Positions 44,983 to 54,433 of a stretch of 64,000 bases of DNA are shown here, in pieces. Where the stretch lies: positions 1-64,000 of the forward strand of contig JAPLNI010000051.1 in the NCBI GenBank assembly GCA_026692865.1. Reading direction: 5' to 3'. Both the position numbers and the translations under genes were made by a program. Numbering within the stretch: the stretch's first letter is position 1; each line of letters starts with the position of its first letter. The DNA comes from Planctomycetota bacterium. GTDB lineage: Bacteria > Planctomycetota > Planctomycetia > Pirellulales > Pirellulaceae. The notes below the pieces were generated by a model. It had not been told where the DNA came from, ran no database searches, and saw nothing but the letters and a program-made list of their open reading frames with translations.

Positions 44983-46548
44983 TCACATAATTGAAAAATA
45001 GTTTTCGACGGCAAAATCCAAGTATTCGAAGCGGAGTTCCAGGGGGACCGAGTTGTAATAGCAATAGGATCGAACTTGGAGAAGCAAATCTCGCGGATGG
45101 CAATTCCTATATGGTCTGTCAAATGGCATATAGTGTTTGGCAATTAGGTAATCAATCATTTCGGCCCGAAAGGGGACTTTCAACGATTTGCACATGATTT
45201 CAAAGAGTTTCCGAAAGGCTTCTTCCGTCGGGTTCTGAACTTCGATTTTGTACGGAATACGTCTTAAGAACGCGTCATCAACAAGATTCTTCGGTTCGAG
45301 ATTCGTGCTAAAGATAACCAATTGGTCAAATGGAACCTGGATCTTCTTTCCACTAGGAAGCGAAAGATAATCGTGCCGCTTCTCAAGCGGAACAATCCAC
45401 CGGTTGAGCAATTCATCGACCGTCATACGCTGTCGACCAAAGTCATCTATCAGGAGTACGCCGCAATTGCTTTTTACCTGTAGTGGCGAATCACAGATGT
45501 TGGATATGGGGTTGTGGGCCACTTCCAACATGGGCATCGTTAATTCACCACCGGCAATGATCGTCGGTCTTCGGATTCGAATCCAACGCGGATCGACGGG
45601 GCTATGATCGATTAGGCCTTGCGATGCTTCAGGTTCTGACTCTTCGTGTGTCATTGGGTCAAAGATACGAATGATTTCGCCTTCAACCAAAATGCATCTG
45701 GGAATCCAAACATACTGTCCGAATGTTCGCGTTACTCGTTCTGCAATACTGGTCTTCCCGTTACCAGGGTAACCGTAGAGAAACATACCGCGACCGCTAT
45801 TAATTGCGGGGCCGAGGCGAGCTAAAAGCGCGGGTGAAACCAGCAAATCTGAAAATGCTTTGCGGAGCGCTTCACGACTCGGATGTTGATGTTCTACGGA
45901 CTGTAGTTTTACACTAGCGATATAATCGGATAATCGAACCGGAGCAGAACCGAAATAGGTTGTCTTCTGCATGTATCGTTTGGCTCGATCTCGGCCAGCG
46001 TCAGTCATGACATAAACATAATCGTTCACACTGGAAGCTCCAGCGTACGCGATCATTTGCTGGGCTTTTAATCGCGTCAGAATAGGCTCGACCAATCGGA
46101 AGGAGATTTTTAACTGATCTGCAACTTGCCGACCTGATGCTTCTCCTCGATTAAACATAAAGCGAACAGCCAACTCTTCGACGAGAGTCTCTGAGAGTCC
46201 AGCTTCATAAAGCGACGCGGGCTCAAGCGGTAACATCGGTTCGTCAAGGGAACCGGTGACCTTCAGATACGCAGGTGAACCCAGTGGCGCTGTCGGGCTT
46301 TGATCGGGTAAGTGCGATTTTGGACCTGCATCCGCAATCTTGCTCGGAATACCGGCTTCCGAGCTGTTTGGTGAGGATGCTCTATATTGGTTCTCTGGAC
46401 TGCTTGATGCCGCAGTGAAAGAGTCGCTCGATACTCCCTTGTTATCCGCCCCATTCGTCAGTCGTTGAATGCGTTCCAGGACCTCTTCTAGGCCGGCTTC
46501 ACGTCCAGGGGATTTAGCGGATGATGAAGTGGGATTGGTTGAGAACAC
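44983..46548 (-). CDS. AAA-type ATPase with N-terminal winged-helix-like region
   Basis: 521-residue cytoplasmic ATPase. Residues 1-95 are Ser/Pro-rich and probably disordered. Residues about 110-200 look like a winged-helix module ('ELAVRFMFNRGEASGRQVADQLKI', 'RLKAQQMIAYAG', then 'DYVYVMTDAGRDRA'). The AAA core (about 220-470) has Walker A G259-Y-P-G-N-G-K265-T-S, Walker B 'VLLIDDFG' (D368-D369), sensor-1-like 'QLVIFSTNLEPKN' and an arginine pair in 'AFLRRIPYKIEV'. Start is GTG at 46548. The DNA-binding-like module plus ATPase suggests a regulator or remodelling factor; such proteins occur in planctomycetes without known function. The flanking efflux operon is separated by 129 bases. Confidence 0.8.
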   Translation of the reverse strand: MFSTNPTSSSAKSPGREAGLEEVLERIQRLTNGADNKGVSSDSFTAASSSPENQYRASSPNSSEAGIPSKIADAGPKSHLPDQSPTAPLGSPAYLKVTGSLDEPMLPLEPASLYEAGLSETLVEELAVRFMFNRGEASGRQVADQLKISFRLVEPILTRLKAQQMIAYAGASSVNDYVYVMTDAGRDRAKRYMQKTTYFGSAPVRLSDYIASVKLQSVEHQHPSREALRKAFSDLLVSPALLARLGPAINSGRGMFLYGYPGNGKTSIAERVTRTFGQYVWIPRCILVEGEIIRIFDPMTHEESEPEASQGLIDHSPVDPRWIRIRRPTIIAGGELTMPMLEVAHNPISNICDSPLQVKSNCGVLLIDDFGRQRMTVDELLNRWIVPLEKRHDYLSLPSGKKIQVPFDQLVIFSTNLEPKNLVDDAFLRRIPYKIEVQNPTEEAFRKLFEIMCKSLKVPFRAEMIDYLIAKHYMPFDRPYRNCHPRDLLLQVRSYCYYNSVPLELRFEYLDFAVENYFSIM

Positions 46549-46677
46549 GCGTGCTCGACTCCGGGGCGAACTGAAAGGCAGACTATGGACTTCGAAGATT
46601 AGGCCAGATAAGAACTACTAGCGGCGATTATTGCCCCTAGAGTGATATAGAATGGTCATACTTTGCTGACACAAACG

Positions 46678-49600
46678 CTACCGTCGGAACAATCGTTCGA
46701 GCAATAGATACAAGACTGGCGTTGTGTATAGCGTTACCAACTGACTGACTAAAAGCCCACCAACGATTGTCACGCCCAGCGGTTGACGAAGCTCGGCACC
46801 GTTTCCCCAACCAATAGCCATAGGCATCGCGCCCAATAAAGCAGCTACTGTTGTCATCACAATCGGTCGAAACCTCAATACACATGCTTCGATAATCGCC
46901 TCTCGAGGCGGCATCTGGAGTGTGCGTTGAACTGAAAGAGCAAAATCAATCATCATGATTGCATTTTTCTTTACGATTCCGATGAGCAACAGAATTCCAA
47001 TCAGACCCACGATGTTGAACTCCATTCCGCAAACCAACAATGCAAGGATGGCTCCGACTCCGGCGGCAGGTAGAGTCGAAAGAATCGTAAGTGGATGGAT
47101 GTAGCTCTCGTAGAGAATACCAAGCACGATATACACGGAAACGAGTGCGGCCAAGATGAGAAACGGTTGCGTTGCAAGAGAGTCCTGGAAGGCTTGCGCG
47201 GTGCCAGAAAATTTGCCAAATATTTCGTCAGGCAAGTCGAGTTGAGCCAGTTGCTCTTCGATCAATGGAACGACACTGCTGAGTGAAACGCCAGGCAGCA
47301 AATTAAACGAAATAGTTGACGACGGAAAAAGTCCCGAATGAGCAACCGCTAACGAAGTGTTTCGGTGTTCAATTTCATAAAGATCCGAAAGGGGAATGTT
47401 TTGATTCGAGGAAGATCGAACATACACATTGTTGAGCGACTCTGGGCTTTTGGCGAACTCTGGCGATAACTGCATCACCACGCGATGCTGATTGATCGGC
47501 AAGTAGATTGTCGAAACAAATCGTTGGCCAAAAGCATCGTAGAGCGTATTGTCGATCTCTTGAAAATCTACCCCAAGTCGTGAAGCGAGTTGTCGATCGA
47601 CAACAAGGCGGGTCTGAATGCCTCGATCCTGTTGATCAGAATTGACGTCTACAATTCCAGGGATTTTGCGCATCTCCACAAGCATTTTTGCCGACCATTC
47701 ATTCAGCTCGCGAAGATTGGAACCTCGCATCGTGTATTGATATTGAGAACTCGATGAGCGACCTCCAAGCCGTAGATCTTGGATCCCTTGCAAGAATAAA
47801 TTTGCCCCGGTTACACCCGCAAGGCGACTTCTCAAGTTCGAGATAACTTGCTCCACACTCAGTTTTCTTTTTCCAAGTGGATGAAGCGTCACAAACATTC
47901 TTGCCGCGTTTGCGCCCCCACCGCCACCACCTGTTGAAGCTAAAACGTGATCTACATCGGGATCTTCGCTAATCTTGTTCGCAAACTCACGCACAAACGC
48001 TGACATTGCTTTGAAAGAAGTCCCCTGATCCGCAACGAGGCTTCCGACCAATCGACCATTATCTTGCTGAGGGAAAAAACCTTTTGGAATAATCACGAAA
48101 AGATAAACATTCAAAATGATGGTTGCTAAAAAAACCAATAATGTCCAAGCGGGATGATCGACCACAACCGTAAGAGATCGACGATAGAAGGAAAGAACAA
48201 AGCCTTCCTTGATGCCATGTTTTACTGAAGCCTTCGCATCATCACCGTCTAGATCGTTACCTTGAGATTCACTACGAAGCAGGATCGCGCACAACATGGG
48301 CGTTGTTGTTAGCGATACCACAAGTGAGATAAGAATTGCAGATGAAAGTACTATCGCAAACTCTTGAAAGAGCCTCCCGACAACACCACCCATCAACAGT
48401 ATCGGTATGAATACAGCAATCAAAGATACGCTTATCGATAGCACTGTGAAGCCAATCTCTTTCGCGCCGACACATGCAGCTTCAAAGCCAGAGTACCCCT
48501 TTTCAAGGTATCGATTGATGTTTTCAGTAACCACAATCGCATCATCAACGACAAATCCCGTTGCGATTGTAAGTGCCATCAACGAAAGATTGTTAATCGA
48601 GTAATTCGCCAGATACATCAACGTAAAGGTTCCAACCAAAGAAACAGGAACCGATACCGAGGTGACTAAGGTAAACCGCCAATCTCGCAGAAACGCATAA
48701 ACAACCATCATCACCAAAACGACCGACAACCAAAGCGTGAACTGTACGTCTTCTATTGCCGCGCGAATGGTGGTTGTTCGATCAAAGCCGATCGCCATTT
48801 CGATGGCGGCTGGTATTTGAGCACGAAGCGTTGGGAGAATGCTGCGAATACGATCGACCGTATCTAGGATGTTTGCATTCGGCTGACGATAGATCAGAAC
48901 AGAGATTGAAGGGACCCCATCGAAGATACCAAATTGCCGCGTGTCTTCGACCGAATCTGTGACGCTTGCGATATCACGTAACCGCACTGCCGCACCGTTT
49001 CCGTATGCAACAATCAGTGGCATATACTCCGATGCGACCTCCATCTGGTCATTGACGTTTATGAAAGAGGCCTGATGATCATCCATGATCGAACCAGTAG
49101 GCCGGTTTACGTTTGCATTTGCGATCGCAAGACGAACGTCCTCAAGTGATAAACCCATCTGATTCATGACGGTAGGGTTTATCTCGACGCGAACAGCCGG
49201 TCCCGAACCACCGCCTAGGTTGACTTGCCCAACCCCTGGAACTTGGGAAATCATCTGCTGGAGTTGCGTAGTCGCGATATCGTACATTTGATCTTTGGGG
49301 ATCGTATCGGATATCAAGCTGAGCATCATAATCGGAGAGTCTGCCGCGTTAACCATACGATAGGATGGATTATTTGGCAGGTTTTGCGGCAACTGGCTCC
49401 GTGCAGCGTTAATTGCGGCTTGTACATCGCGAGCGGCTGCATTGATGTCGCGATTCAATTCAAATTGCAGCGTAATTCCTGTACTTCCAAGCGTACTATT
49501 GCTGGTCATTTCCGTGACGCCAGCAATCCTCGAGAGTGTCCTTTCGAGCGGTGTTGCGACTGCGGTTGCCATCGTTTCTGGACTAGCACCCGGGAAACTG

Positions 49601-49746
49601 GCGCTGACAGAAATTGTCGGCAAATCGACTTGAGGTAGCGGGCTAACGGGCAGCAGCCAGTACGACAACATTCCTGAGATGAGGATTGCAATCGTGAGCA
49701 AGGTTGTCGCGACAGGACGGCGGATAAATGGCTCGGATATGCTCAA
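46678..49746 (-). CDS. RND efflux permease, MdtC-like
   Basis: 1022-residue inner-membrane proton/drug antiporter of the HAE1 RND family with the usual 12 transmembrane segments and two periplasmic loops. The start 'MSISEPFIRRPVATTLLTIAI' resembles MdtC. The proton-relay aspartates are D401-D402 in 'GFVVDDAIVV', and the essential lysine is in 'GIVKKNAIMMIDFAL'. Its ATG overlaps the upstream permease stop by 4 bases, indicating coupled translation. It probably forms a heteromultimer with the second permease as MdtB2C does (family knowledge). The outer-membrane channel is not in this operon. Confidence 0.93.
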   Translation of the reverse strand: MSISEPFIRRPVATTLLTIAILISGMLSYWLLPVSPLPQVDLPTISVSASFPGASPETMATAVATPLERTLSRIAGVTEMTSNSTLGSTGITLQFELNRDINAAARDVQAAINAARSQLPQNLPNNPSYRMVNAADSPIMMLSLISDTIPKDQMYDIATTQLQQMISQVPGVGQVNLGGGSGPAVRVEINPTVMNQMGLSLEDVRLAIANANVNRPTGSIMDDHQASFINVNDQMEVASEYMPLIVAYGNGAAVRLRDIASVTDSVEDTRQFGIFDGVPSISVLIYRQPNANILDTVDRIRSILPTLRAQIPAAIEMAIGFDRTTTIRAAIEDVQFTLWLSVVLVMMVVYAFLRDWRFTLVTSVSVPVSLVGTFTLMYLANYSINNLSLMALTIATGFVVDDAIVVTENINRYLEKGYSGFEAACVGAKEIGFTVLSISVSLIAVFIPILLMGGVVGRLFQEFAIVLSSAILISLVVSLTTTPMLCAILLRSESQGNDLDGDDAKASVKHGIKEGFVLSFYRRSLTVVVDHPAWTLLVFLATIILNVYLFVIIPKGFFPQQDNGRLVGSLVADQGTSFKAMSAFVREFANKISEDPDVDHVLASTGGGGGGANAARMFVTLHPLGKRKLSVEQVISNLRSRLAGVTGANLFLQGIQDLRLGGRSSSSQYQYTMRGSNLRELNEWSAKMLVEMRKIPGIVDVNSDQQDRGIQTRLVVDRQLASRLGVDFQEIDNTLYDAFGQRFVSTIYLPINQHRVVMQLSPEFAKSPESLNNVYVRSSSNQNIPLSDLYEIEHRNTSLAVAHSGLFPSSTISFNLLPGVSLSSVVPLIEEQLAQLDLPDEIFGKFSGTAQAFQDSLATQPFLILAALVSVYIVLGILYESYIHPLTILSTLPAAGVGAILALLVCGMEFNIVGLIGILLLIGIVKKNAIMMIDFALSVQRTLQMPPREAIIEACVLRFRPIVMTTVAALLGAMPMAIGWGNGAELRQPLGVTIVGGLLVSQLVTLYTTPVLYLLLERLFRR

Positions 49747-52700
49747 GGCTGATCAACCTCAACATCCGGTCGCTTTTCAGTGAATTGCCCCAATCGATCA
49801 AGCCATAGGTAGATCACTGGAGTCGTATAAAGTGTCAGTACCTGACTCAACACCAACCCTCCGATGATGGTGATCCCAAGTGGCTGTCTCAACTCTGCAC
49901 CAACGCCCGAGCTAAGTGCAAGCGGTACGGCTCCCAAAAGAGCTGCCATCGTTGTCATCATGATTGGTCTAAATCGAAGCAGGCACGCTTGATAAATCGC
50001 ATCCCGAGGGAGCATTCCTTGGTTGCGCTGTGCATCCAGTGCGAAGTCGATCATCATGATCGCATTCTTTTTAACGATCCCTATTAATAAAATGATTCCT
50101 ATCAATGAAATTACTGTCAGCTCAAGCCCGCACCACATCAAGGCTAGCAACGCACCGACGCCTGCGGATGGAAGCGTAGACAAGATGGTTATTGGATGAA
50201 CGTAGCTTTCATAAAGCACACCCAAAACAATGTAGACGGTGACTAGGGCAGCTAGGATTAAGAGGGGTGTCGTAGTGAGCGATTTTTGAAATGCTTGGGC
50301 TGTTCCTTGGAAGCCGCTGATCATGCTGGCAGGCATATCTGTTTCTGAAAGTGTTTCGCTGACTGCGCGAATAGCCGAGTCCAATGAATATCCGTTTCGG
50401 AGATTAAACGAAACGGTAACCACAGGAAATTGGCTTTGGTGATTGATCGCAAGTGGCACTCTTTGAAAGGAAGTTTTTGTAAAGGAAGACATCGGCACCA
50501 GCGAACCGCTTGCAGTTTTCACTCGCAATTCTCCTAAGTCATCTTTGGAGTTTCGGAATTCGGGGGCCACTTCCAGGATGACTCGATACTGATTCGACTG
50601 GGTAAATATGGTTGACACCTGACGTTGCCCAAAGGCATCGTAAAGCACGTCATCTACGCTCAGAAGATCAACCCCAAGTCTTGATGCCGAATCGCGATCG
50701 ACAATTAGTTGAACCTGTGACCCATTTAACAGCTGATCCGTTGCGATATCGCGTAGCTCAGGTCGACTTCTTAACTTTTCCACAAATACGGGAACCCAAG
50801 TCGCTAGCTCGTCGCTATTTGAATTTTCAAAGGTGAATTGAAATTGCGATCGACTAACTCGCGTTTCAACAGAAAGATCTTGCACGGGTTGTAAGAACAA
50901 TGAAGAGGTTACTTGGCTATTCACATAATCTTGAATCCGACGAGCGATCTCAACTGCTGAGCCTTCTCGATGCTCATGCGGCTTCAATTTCACCTGGATT
51001 CGACCGCTATTGAGCGTAAGATTCGTTCCGTCGATTCCGATGAAGCTCGTAATGGATTCGACATCTTCGTCTTCGAGTATTCTTCGATTAAGGTCTTCTT
51101 GCAATTCTTTCATGGCAGGAAACGACACATCTTGCGGTCCTTCCGTAATGCCGAGTAGGACACCTGTATCTTCCGGCGGGAAGAACCCTTTTGGAATAAC
51201 AATGTAAAGATAAATCGTTGCAATCATCGTGACAAAAAAGATCGTCATGGTTGCCAATTGGTGATTCAAAACAATCTGAAGCGTCCTTTCGTAAGCTTTT
51301 GAGAAACTGCTAAAAAGCCTTTCGATTAAATTTGAGAATGAATTTGATTTCGAAGCACCGGCAATGGAACCGGAATCATGAATAATCTCGCGCTCAGACA
51401 AAAGCAGTGAGCACATCATGGGAGTCAAGCTGAGTGATATTACAGCCGAGATCACGATGGTAATGCTGAGTGTTATCGCAAACTCACGAAAGAGACGACC
51501 TATGATGTCTCCCATAAACAAAAGAGGAATAAGTACGGCGATCAGCGAGACACTCAATGAAATGATTGTGAAGCTGATTTCTTTCGCTCCAGCCAAAGCA
51601 GCTTCCTTCGGTGTCATTCCCTGTTCAATGTATCGGATGATGTTTTCAACCATCACGATAGCATCATCAACTACGAACCCTGCCGAAATCGTCAACGCCA
51701 TAAGCGTTAGGTTGTTAATGCTGCAGCCCAGAAGGTACATCACACCGAGCGACCCAACGATCGATAAAGGAACCGCGACACCGGGGATGATTGTCGCTCG
51801 TAGGCTTCTGAGAAACACGAATACGACAAGCACCACCAGCGCAATCGTAAGCAGTAACTCGAATTGGACGTCATGAATTGAAGCCCGAATTGTTTCCGTT
51901 CTATCGAGCACGACTTTCACGTCGATCGATGCGGGTAGCGACTCCTTTAACTGGGGTAGTGATGCCTTGATACGATCTACGACTTCAATCACATTCGCAT
52001 TTGTCTGCCGTTGAATATTTACCAGCACAGCAGGGTTCTGATTCACCCAAGCAGCTTGTCGCTGATTCTCTACATCATCAATTACATAGGCTATATCGGA
52101 AACTTTGATAACCGCACCGTCGCGTTGTGCGAGAATAAGATCACGATATTGTTGGCTGGTAAGTAATTGATCGTTTGCAGCAATGATAACCGACTGCTGT
52201 AGCCCATCAAAACTTCCTTTGGCTTGATTAACATTCGATGCCACAAGAGCAGTTCGAATGTCGGTCATGTCGAGCCCAACATTCGCCAGAGCGAGCGGGT
52301 TTACTTGGATACGAATCGCCTTTTTCTGTCCGCCTGATACGGTAACTTGGCCAACTCCGGCCACTTGTGAGAGTTTCTGAGCCAGTCGTGTATCTGCTAA
52401 ATCTTGGATGCGAGATAGCGGTAAAGTAGCCGACGACAAGGCGAGCGTGAGTACTGGCGTATCCGCAGGATTTGTTTTGTTGTATATCGGTGGATTGGGC
52501 AAGTCGCGTGGCAGATAACCAGACGCGACATTGATTGCGGCTTGAACCTGTTGAGAGGCGACGTCAATATTCAGCTCGAGAACAAATCGTAAGGTGATAA
52601 TTGAGCATCCCTCAGAACTTGAGCTGGTCATTTGGCTAAGGCCGGGTATCTGGCCTAGCTGCCGCTCCAGGGGTGTCGTAATCGAGGAAGCGACTACATC

Positions 52701-52874
52701 CGGGCTGGCTCCAGGATAAAATGTTGATACGACGATCGTCGGGTATTCGACTTGTGGTAACGCTGAGACTGGAAGCAGCCGATATGCCACGCCGCCGGTG
52801 ATGGCAATGGCAGCCATAAAGAGTACGGTCGCAACGGGGCGAAGAATAAAGACTCGCGAGAAATCCATGAACAC
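49743..52874 (-). CDS. RND efflux permease, MdtB-like
   Basis: 1043-residue partner permease. 'SRVFILRPVATVLFMAAI' at the N-terminus, D403-D404 in 'GFVVDDAIVMVENI', and 'GIVKKNAIMMIDFALDAQR' show a functional HAE1-type antiporter. It differs clearly from the neighbouring permease, so this is an MdtBC-type pair rather than a recent duplication. The start may be GTG (52874, overlapping the adaptor stop by one base) or ATG (52868, five bases downstream of it). Confidence 0.93.
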   Translation of the reverse strand: MFMDFSRVFILRPVATVLFMAAIAITGGVAYRLLPVSALPQVEYPTIVVSTFYPGASPDVVASSITTPLERQLGQIPGLSQMTSSSSEGCSIITLRFVLELNIDVASQQVQAAINVASGYLPRDLPNPPIYNKTNPADTPVLTLALSSATLPLSRIQDLADTRLAQKLSQVAGVGQVTVSGGQKKAIRIQVNPLALANVGLDMTDIRTALVASNVNQAKGSFDGLQQSVIIAANDQLLTSQQYRDLILAQRDGAVIKVSDIAYVIDDVENQRQAAWVNQNPAVLVNIQRQTNANVIEVVDRIKASLPQLKESLPASIDVKVVLDRTETIRASIHDVQFELLLTIALVVLVVFVFLRSLRATIIPGVAVPLSIVGSLGVMYLLGCSINNLTLMALTISAGFVVDDAIVMVENIIRYIEQGMTPKEAALAGAKEISFTIISLSVSLIAVLIPLLFMGDIIGRLFREFAITLSITIVISAVISLSLTPMMCSLLLSEREIIHDSGSIAGASKSNSFSNLIERLFSSFSKAYERTLQIVLNHQLATMTIFFVTMIATIYLYIVIPKGFFPPEDTGVLLGITEGPQDVSFPAMKELQEDLNRRILEDEDVESITSFIGIDGTNLTLNSGRIQVKLKPHEHREGSAVEIARRIQDYVNSQVTSSLFLQPVQDLSVETRVSRSQFQFTFENSNSDELATWVPVFVEKLRSRPELRDIATDQLLNGSQVQLIVDRDSASRLGVDLLSVDDVLYDAFGQRQVSTIFTQSNQYRVILEVAPEFRNSKDDLGELRVKTASGSLVPMSSFTKTSFQRVPLAINHQSQFPVVTVSFNLRNGYSLDSAIRAVSETLSETDMPASMISGFQGTAQAFQKSLTTTPLLILAALVTVYIVLGVLYESYVHPITILSTLPSAGVGALLALMWCGLELTVISLIGIILLIGIVKKNAIMMIDFALDAQRNQGMLPRDAIYQACLLRFRPIMMTTMAALLGAVPLALSSGVGAELRQPLGITIIGGLVLSQVLTLYTTPVIYLWLDRLGQFTEKRPDVEVDQP

Positions 52875-54121
52875 TAACCCGCCGAATCTGTTTTTCGCTT
52901 AGGCAAAATCACCTTCGTGTTTGGCTGAAGTTTATCAATGCCTGTGATTACGACCGTTTCGCCAACCACTAGTCCTTTTGCGATGGAAGTATCGCTTCCA
53001 TCAGTCGGGCCTAGCTCAACCTTTCTTAGCTCAACGGTCTCATCACTTTTGACGACGTAAACATAACGAAAATCAGGGCCTCGCTGGACAGCCAACGAAG
53101 GAACTACTACTGCATCGCGAACTGTGTCGATTTGCAACCTTGCGTTTACGAACTGATTTGGAAAAAGCGTCTGAAGGGCGTTCTCAAAAGTCGCTTTCAA
53201 CTTCAATGTACCTGTTGTAGGATCGACTTGATTGTCGACCGCAGTCAGCTTCCCTTCCGCCAAGCGTGTAGTTACGTCACGATCAAAAGCTTCGACAATG
53301 AGTTGGTCTTTCTGCTTCATACTGGCTTGCAAAAGCGGAATAGCATCTTGCGGTATCGCAAAAACCACGGAGATGGGTGACACTTGGGTTATCACAGCTA
53401 GCCCACTGAGATCGTTCGCTTTCACGATGTTCCCTTTGTCAATCAAGCGAAGACCAACTCGACCGCTAATCGGCGATGTAATTTGAGTGTACGACAGTTG
53501 GAGTTGTGCGTTCTGAACATTGGCAAGTCCGATTGCGACAACTGCTTCTGACTGTTCAACGAGCGATTGCTGTTCATCAAGCTCTTGTTGTGAGGTTGCA
53601 TTTTGAAGCTTCAAGGATTGCAGCCTTGATAGCGTTTGCTTGGAAAGTTGAAGTGTCGCACGATCGCGGGCAAGTTGTCCTTCGGATTGTGCAAGGGCCG
53701 CTTCGAACGGTCTTGGATCTATCTCAGCGAGCAGTTCTCCGGACCCGACAGTTTGGCCTTCAACCAACGAAACTTTGATGAGTTCGCCATCAACTCGTGA
53801 TTTTACCGTAACGGTATTGAGGGCAGTGACTGTTCCGATCCCCGATAGGTAAACAGGCAAATCACGCTGGACTGAAGTGGCGACACCGACTGCTACTGGG
53901 CGATTTCCAGATTTCTTTGAATCACCTCCCTGAGAGGGTTTGGCTGGAGCAGCAAGCCCAATTGCAGCACGCCAACCATCGATAGTCTCGCCTACAACAT
54001 CTCGATTGCGATAAAAGGCCAGAAGCAATAAACCAATTCCAATGGATGCCACAGTGAAGTAGAGCATACCAATCGTAGATCGCTTTTTAGTTTGGTCAGA
54101 GCTGGATGCTGGAATTGTCAT
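52874..54121 (-). CDS. RND periplasmic adaptor (membrane fusion protein), MdtA-like
   Basis: 415-residue adaptor linking the two permeases to an outer-membrane channel. An N-terminal hydrophobic anchor (about 17-40) is followed by a lipoyl/hairpin region ('VKSRVDGELIKVSLVEGQTVGSG', coiled coil about 145-200, 'ITSPISGRVGLRLIDKGNIV'), then beta-barrel and membrane-proximal domains ('VVPSLAVQRGPDFRYVYVV'). It is the first gene of the three-gene leftward operon. The region upstream of its ATG carries a TATA-rich palindrome (54284-54295) that may be an operator. Confidence 0.93.
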   Translation of the reverse strand: MTIPASSSDQTKKRSTIGMLYFTVASIGIGLLLLAFYRNRDVVGETIDGWRAAIGLAAPAKPSQGGDSKKSGNRPVAVGVATSVQRDLPVYLSGIGTVTALNTVTVKSRVDGELIKVSLVEGQTVGSGELLAEIDPRPFEAALAQSEGQLARDRATLQLSKQTLSRLQSLKLQNATSQQELDEQQSLVEQSEAVVAIGLANVQNAQLQLSYTQITSPISGRVGLRLIDKGNIVKANDLSGLAVITQVSPISVVFAIPQDAIPLLQASMKQKDQLIVEAFDRDVTTRLAEGKLTAVDNQVDPTTGTLKLKATFENALQTLFPNQFVNARLQIDTVRDAVVVPSLAVQRGPDFRYVYVVKSDETVELRKVELGPTDGSDTSIAKGLVVGETVVITGIDKLQPNTKVILPKRKTDSAG

Positions 54122-54283
54122 TGAGAGATCAAAGGATAGATCGAATGCTCACGGGTTTGTAGGCAACCGAACAGATCGAATCGCGATCGTGGATGGAATG
54201 TGTGTCGATGGAATGTCTCAGGGGGCGGGAACGTACGCGAGACGAGAATTCAGCCTCACAGTCGCGATGCGTCGATTACTTCT

Positions 54284-54295
54284 ATAGTATACTAT
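54284..54295. promoter_or_regulatory. Perfect palindrome in the efflux/DUF3500 divergent promoter region
   Basis: ATAGTATACTAT is a perfect 12-base palindrome, 163 bases upstream of the adaptor ATG. On the leftward strand TATACT inside it could act as a -10 with TTCAAT 16 bases before. A repressor bound there would block the efflux operon. Inferred from position and symmetry only; no regulator gene is adjacent. Confidence 0.35.
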
Positions 54296-54346
54296 GAGAC
54301 AAACCCGATTGAACGTGTCTTGTTCCGAAATTCTCAAGGTTAACAA

Positions 54347-54368
54347 ACTACGCAAGTAATTACGTAGT
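54347..54368. promoter_or_regulatory. Inverted repeat ACTACG/CGTAGT upstream of the DUF3500 gene
   Basis: Six-base arms with a 10-base spacer, 65 bases before the DUF3500 ATG and within the 312-base divergent region. It may be a protein-binding site; chance is possible for arms this short. Confidence 0.25.
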
Positions 54369-54433
54369 CGAGATTTTGGACGGCTTGAACTTATCGGCGT
54401 TCATTCATCCTCTCTCACAAAGGTATTCGACTG

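Noticed and set aside
46678-52874. Tandem duplication of one RND permease
   Set aside because: The two permeases differ throughout; they correspond to an MdtB/MdtC-type heteromeric pair, not a recent duplication.
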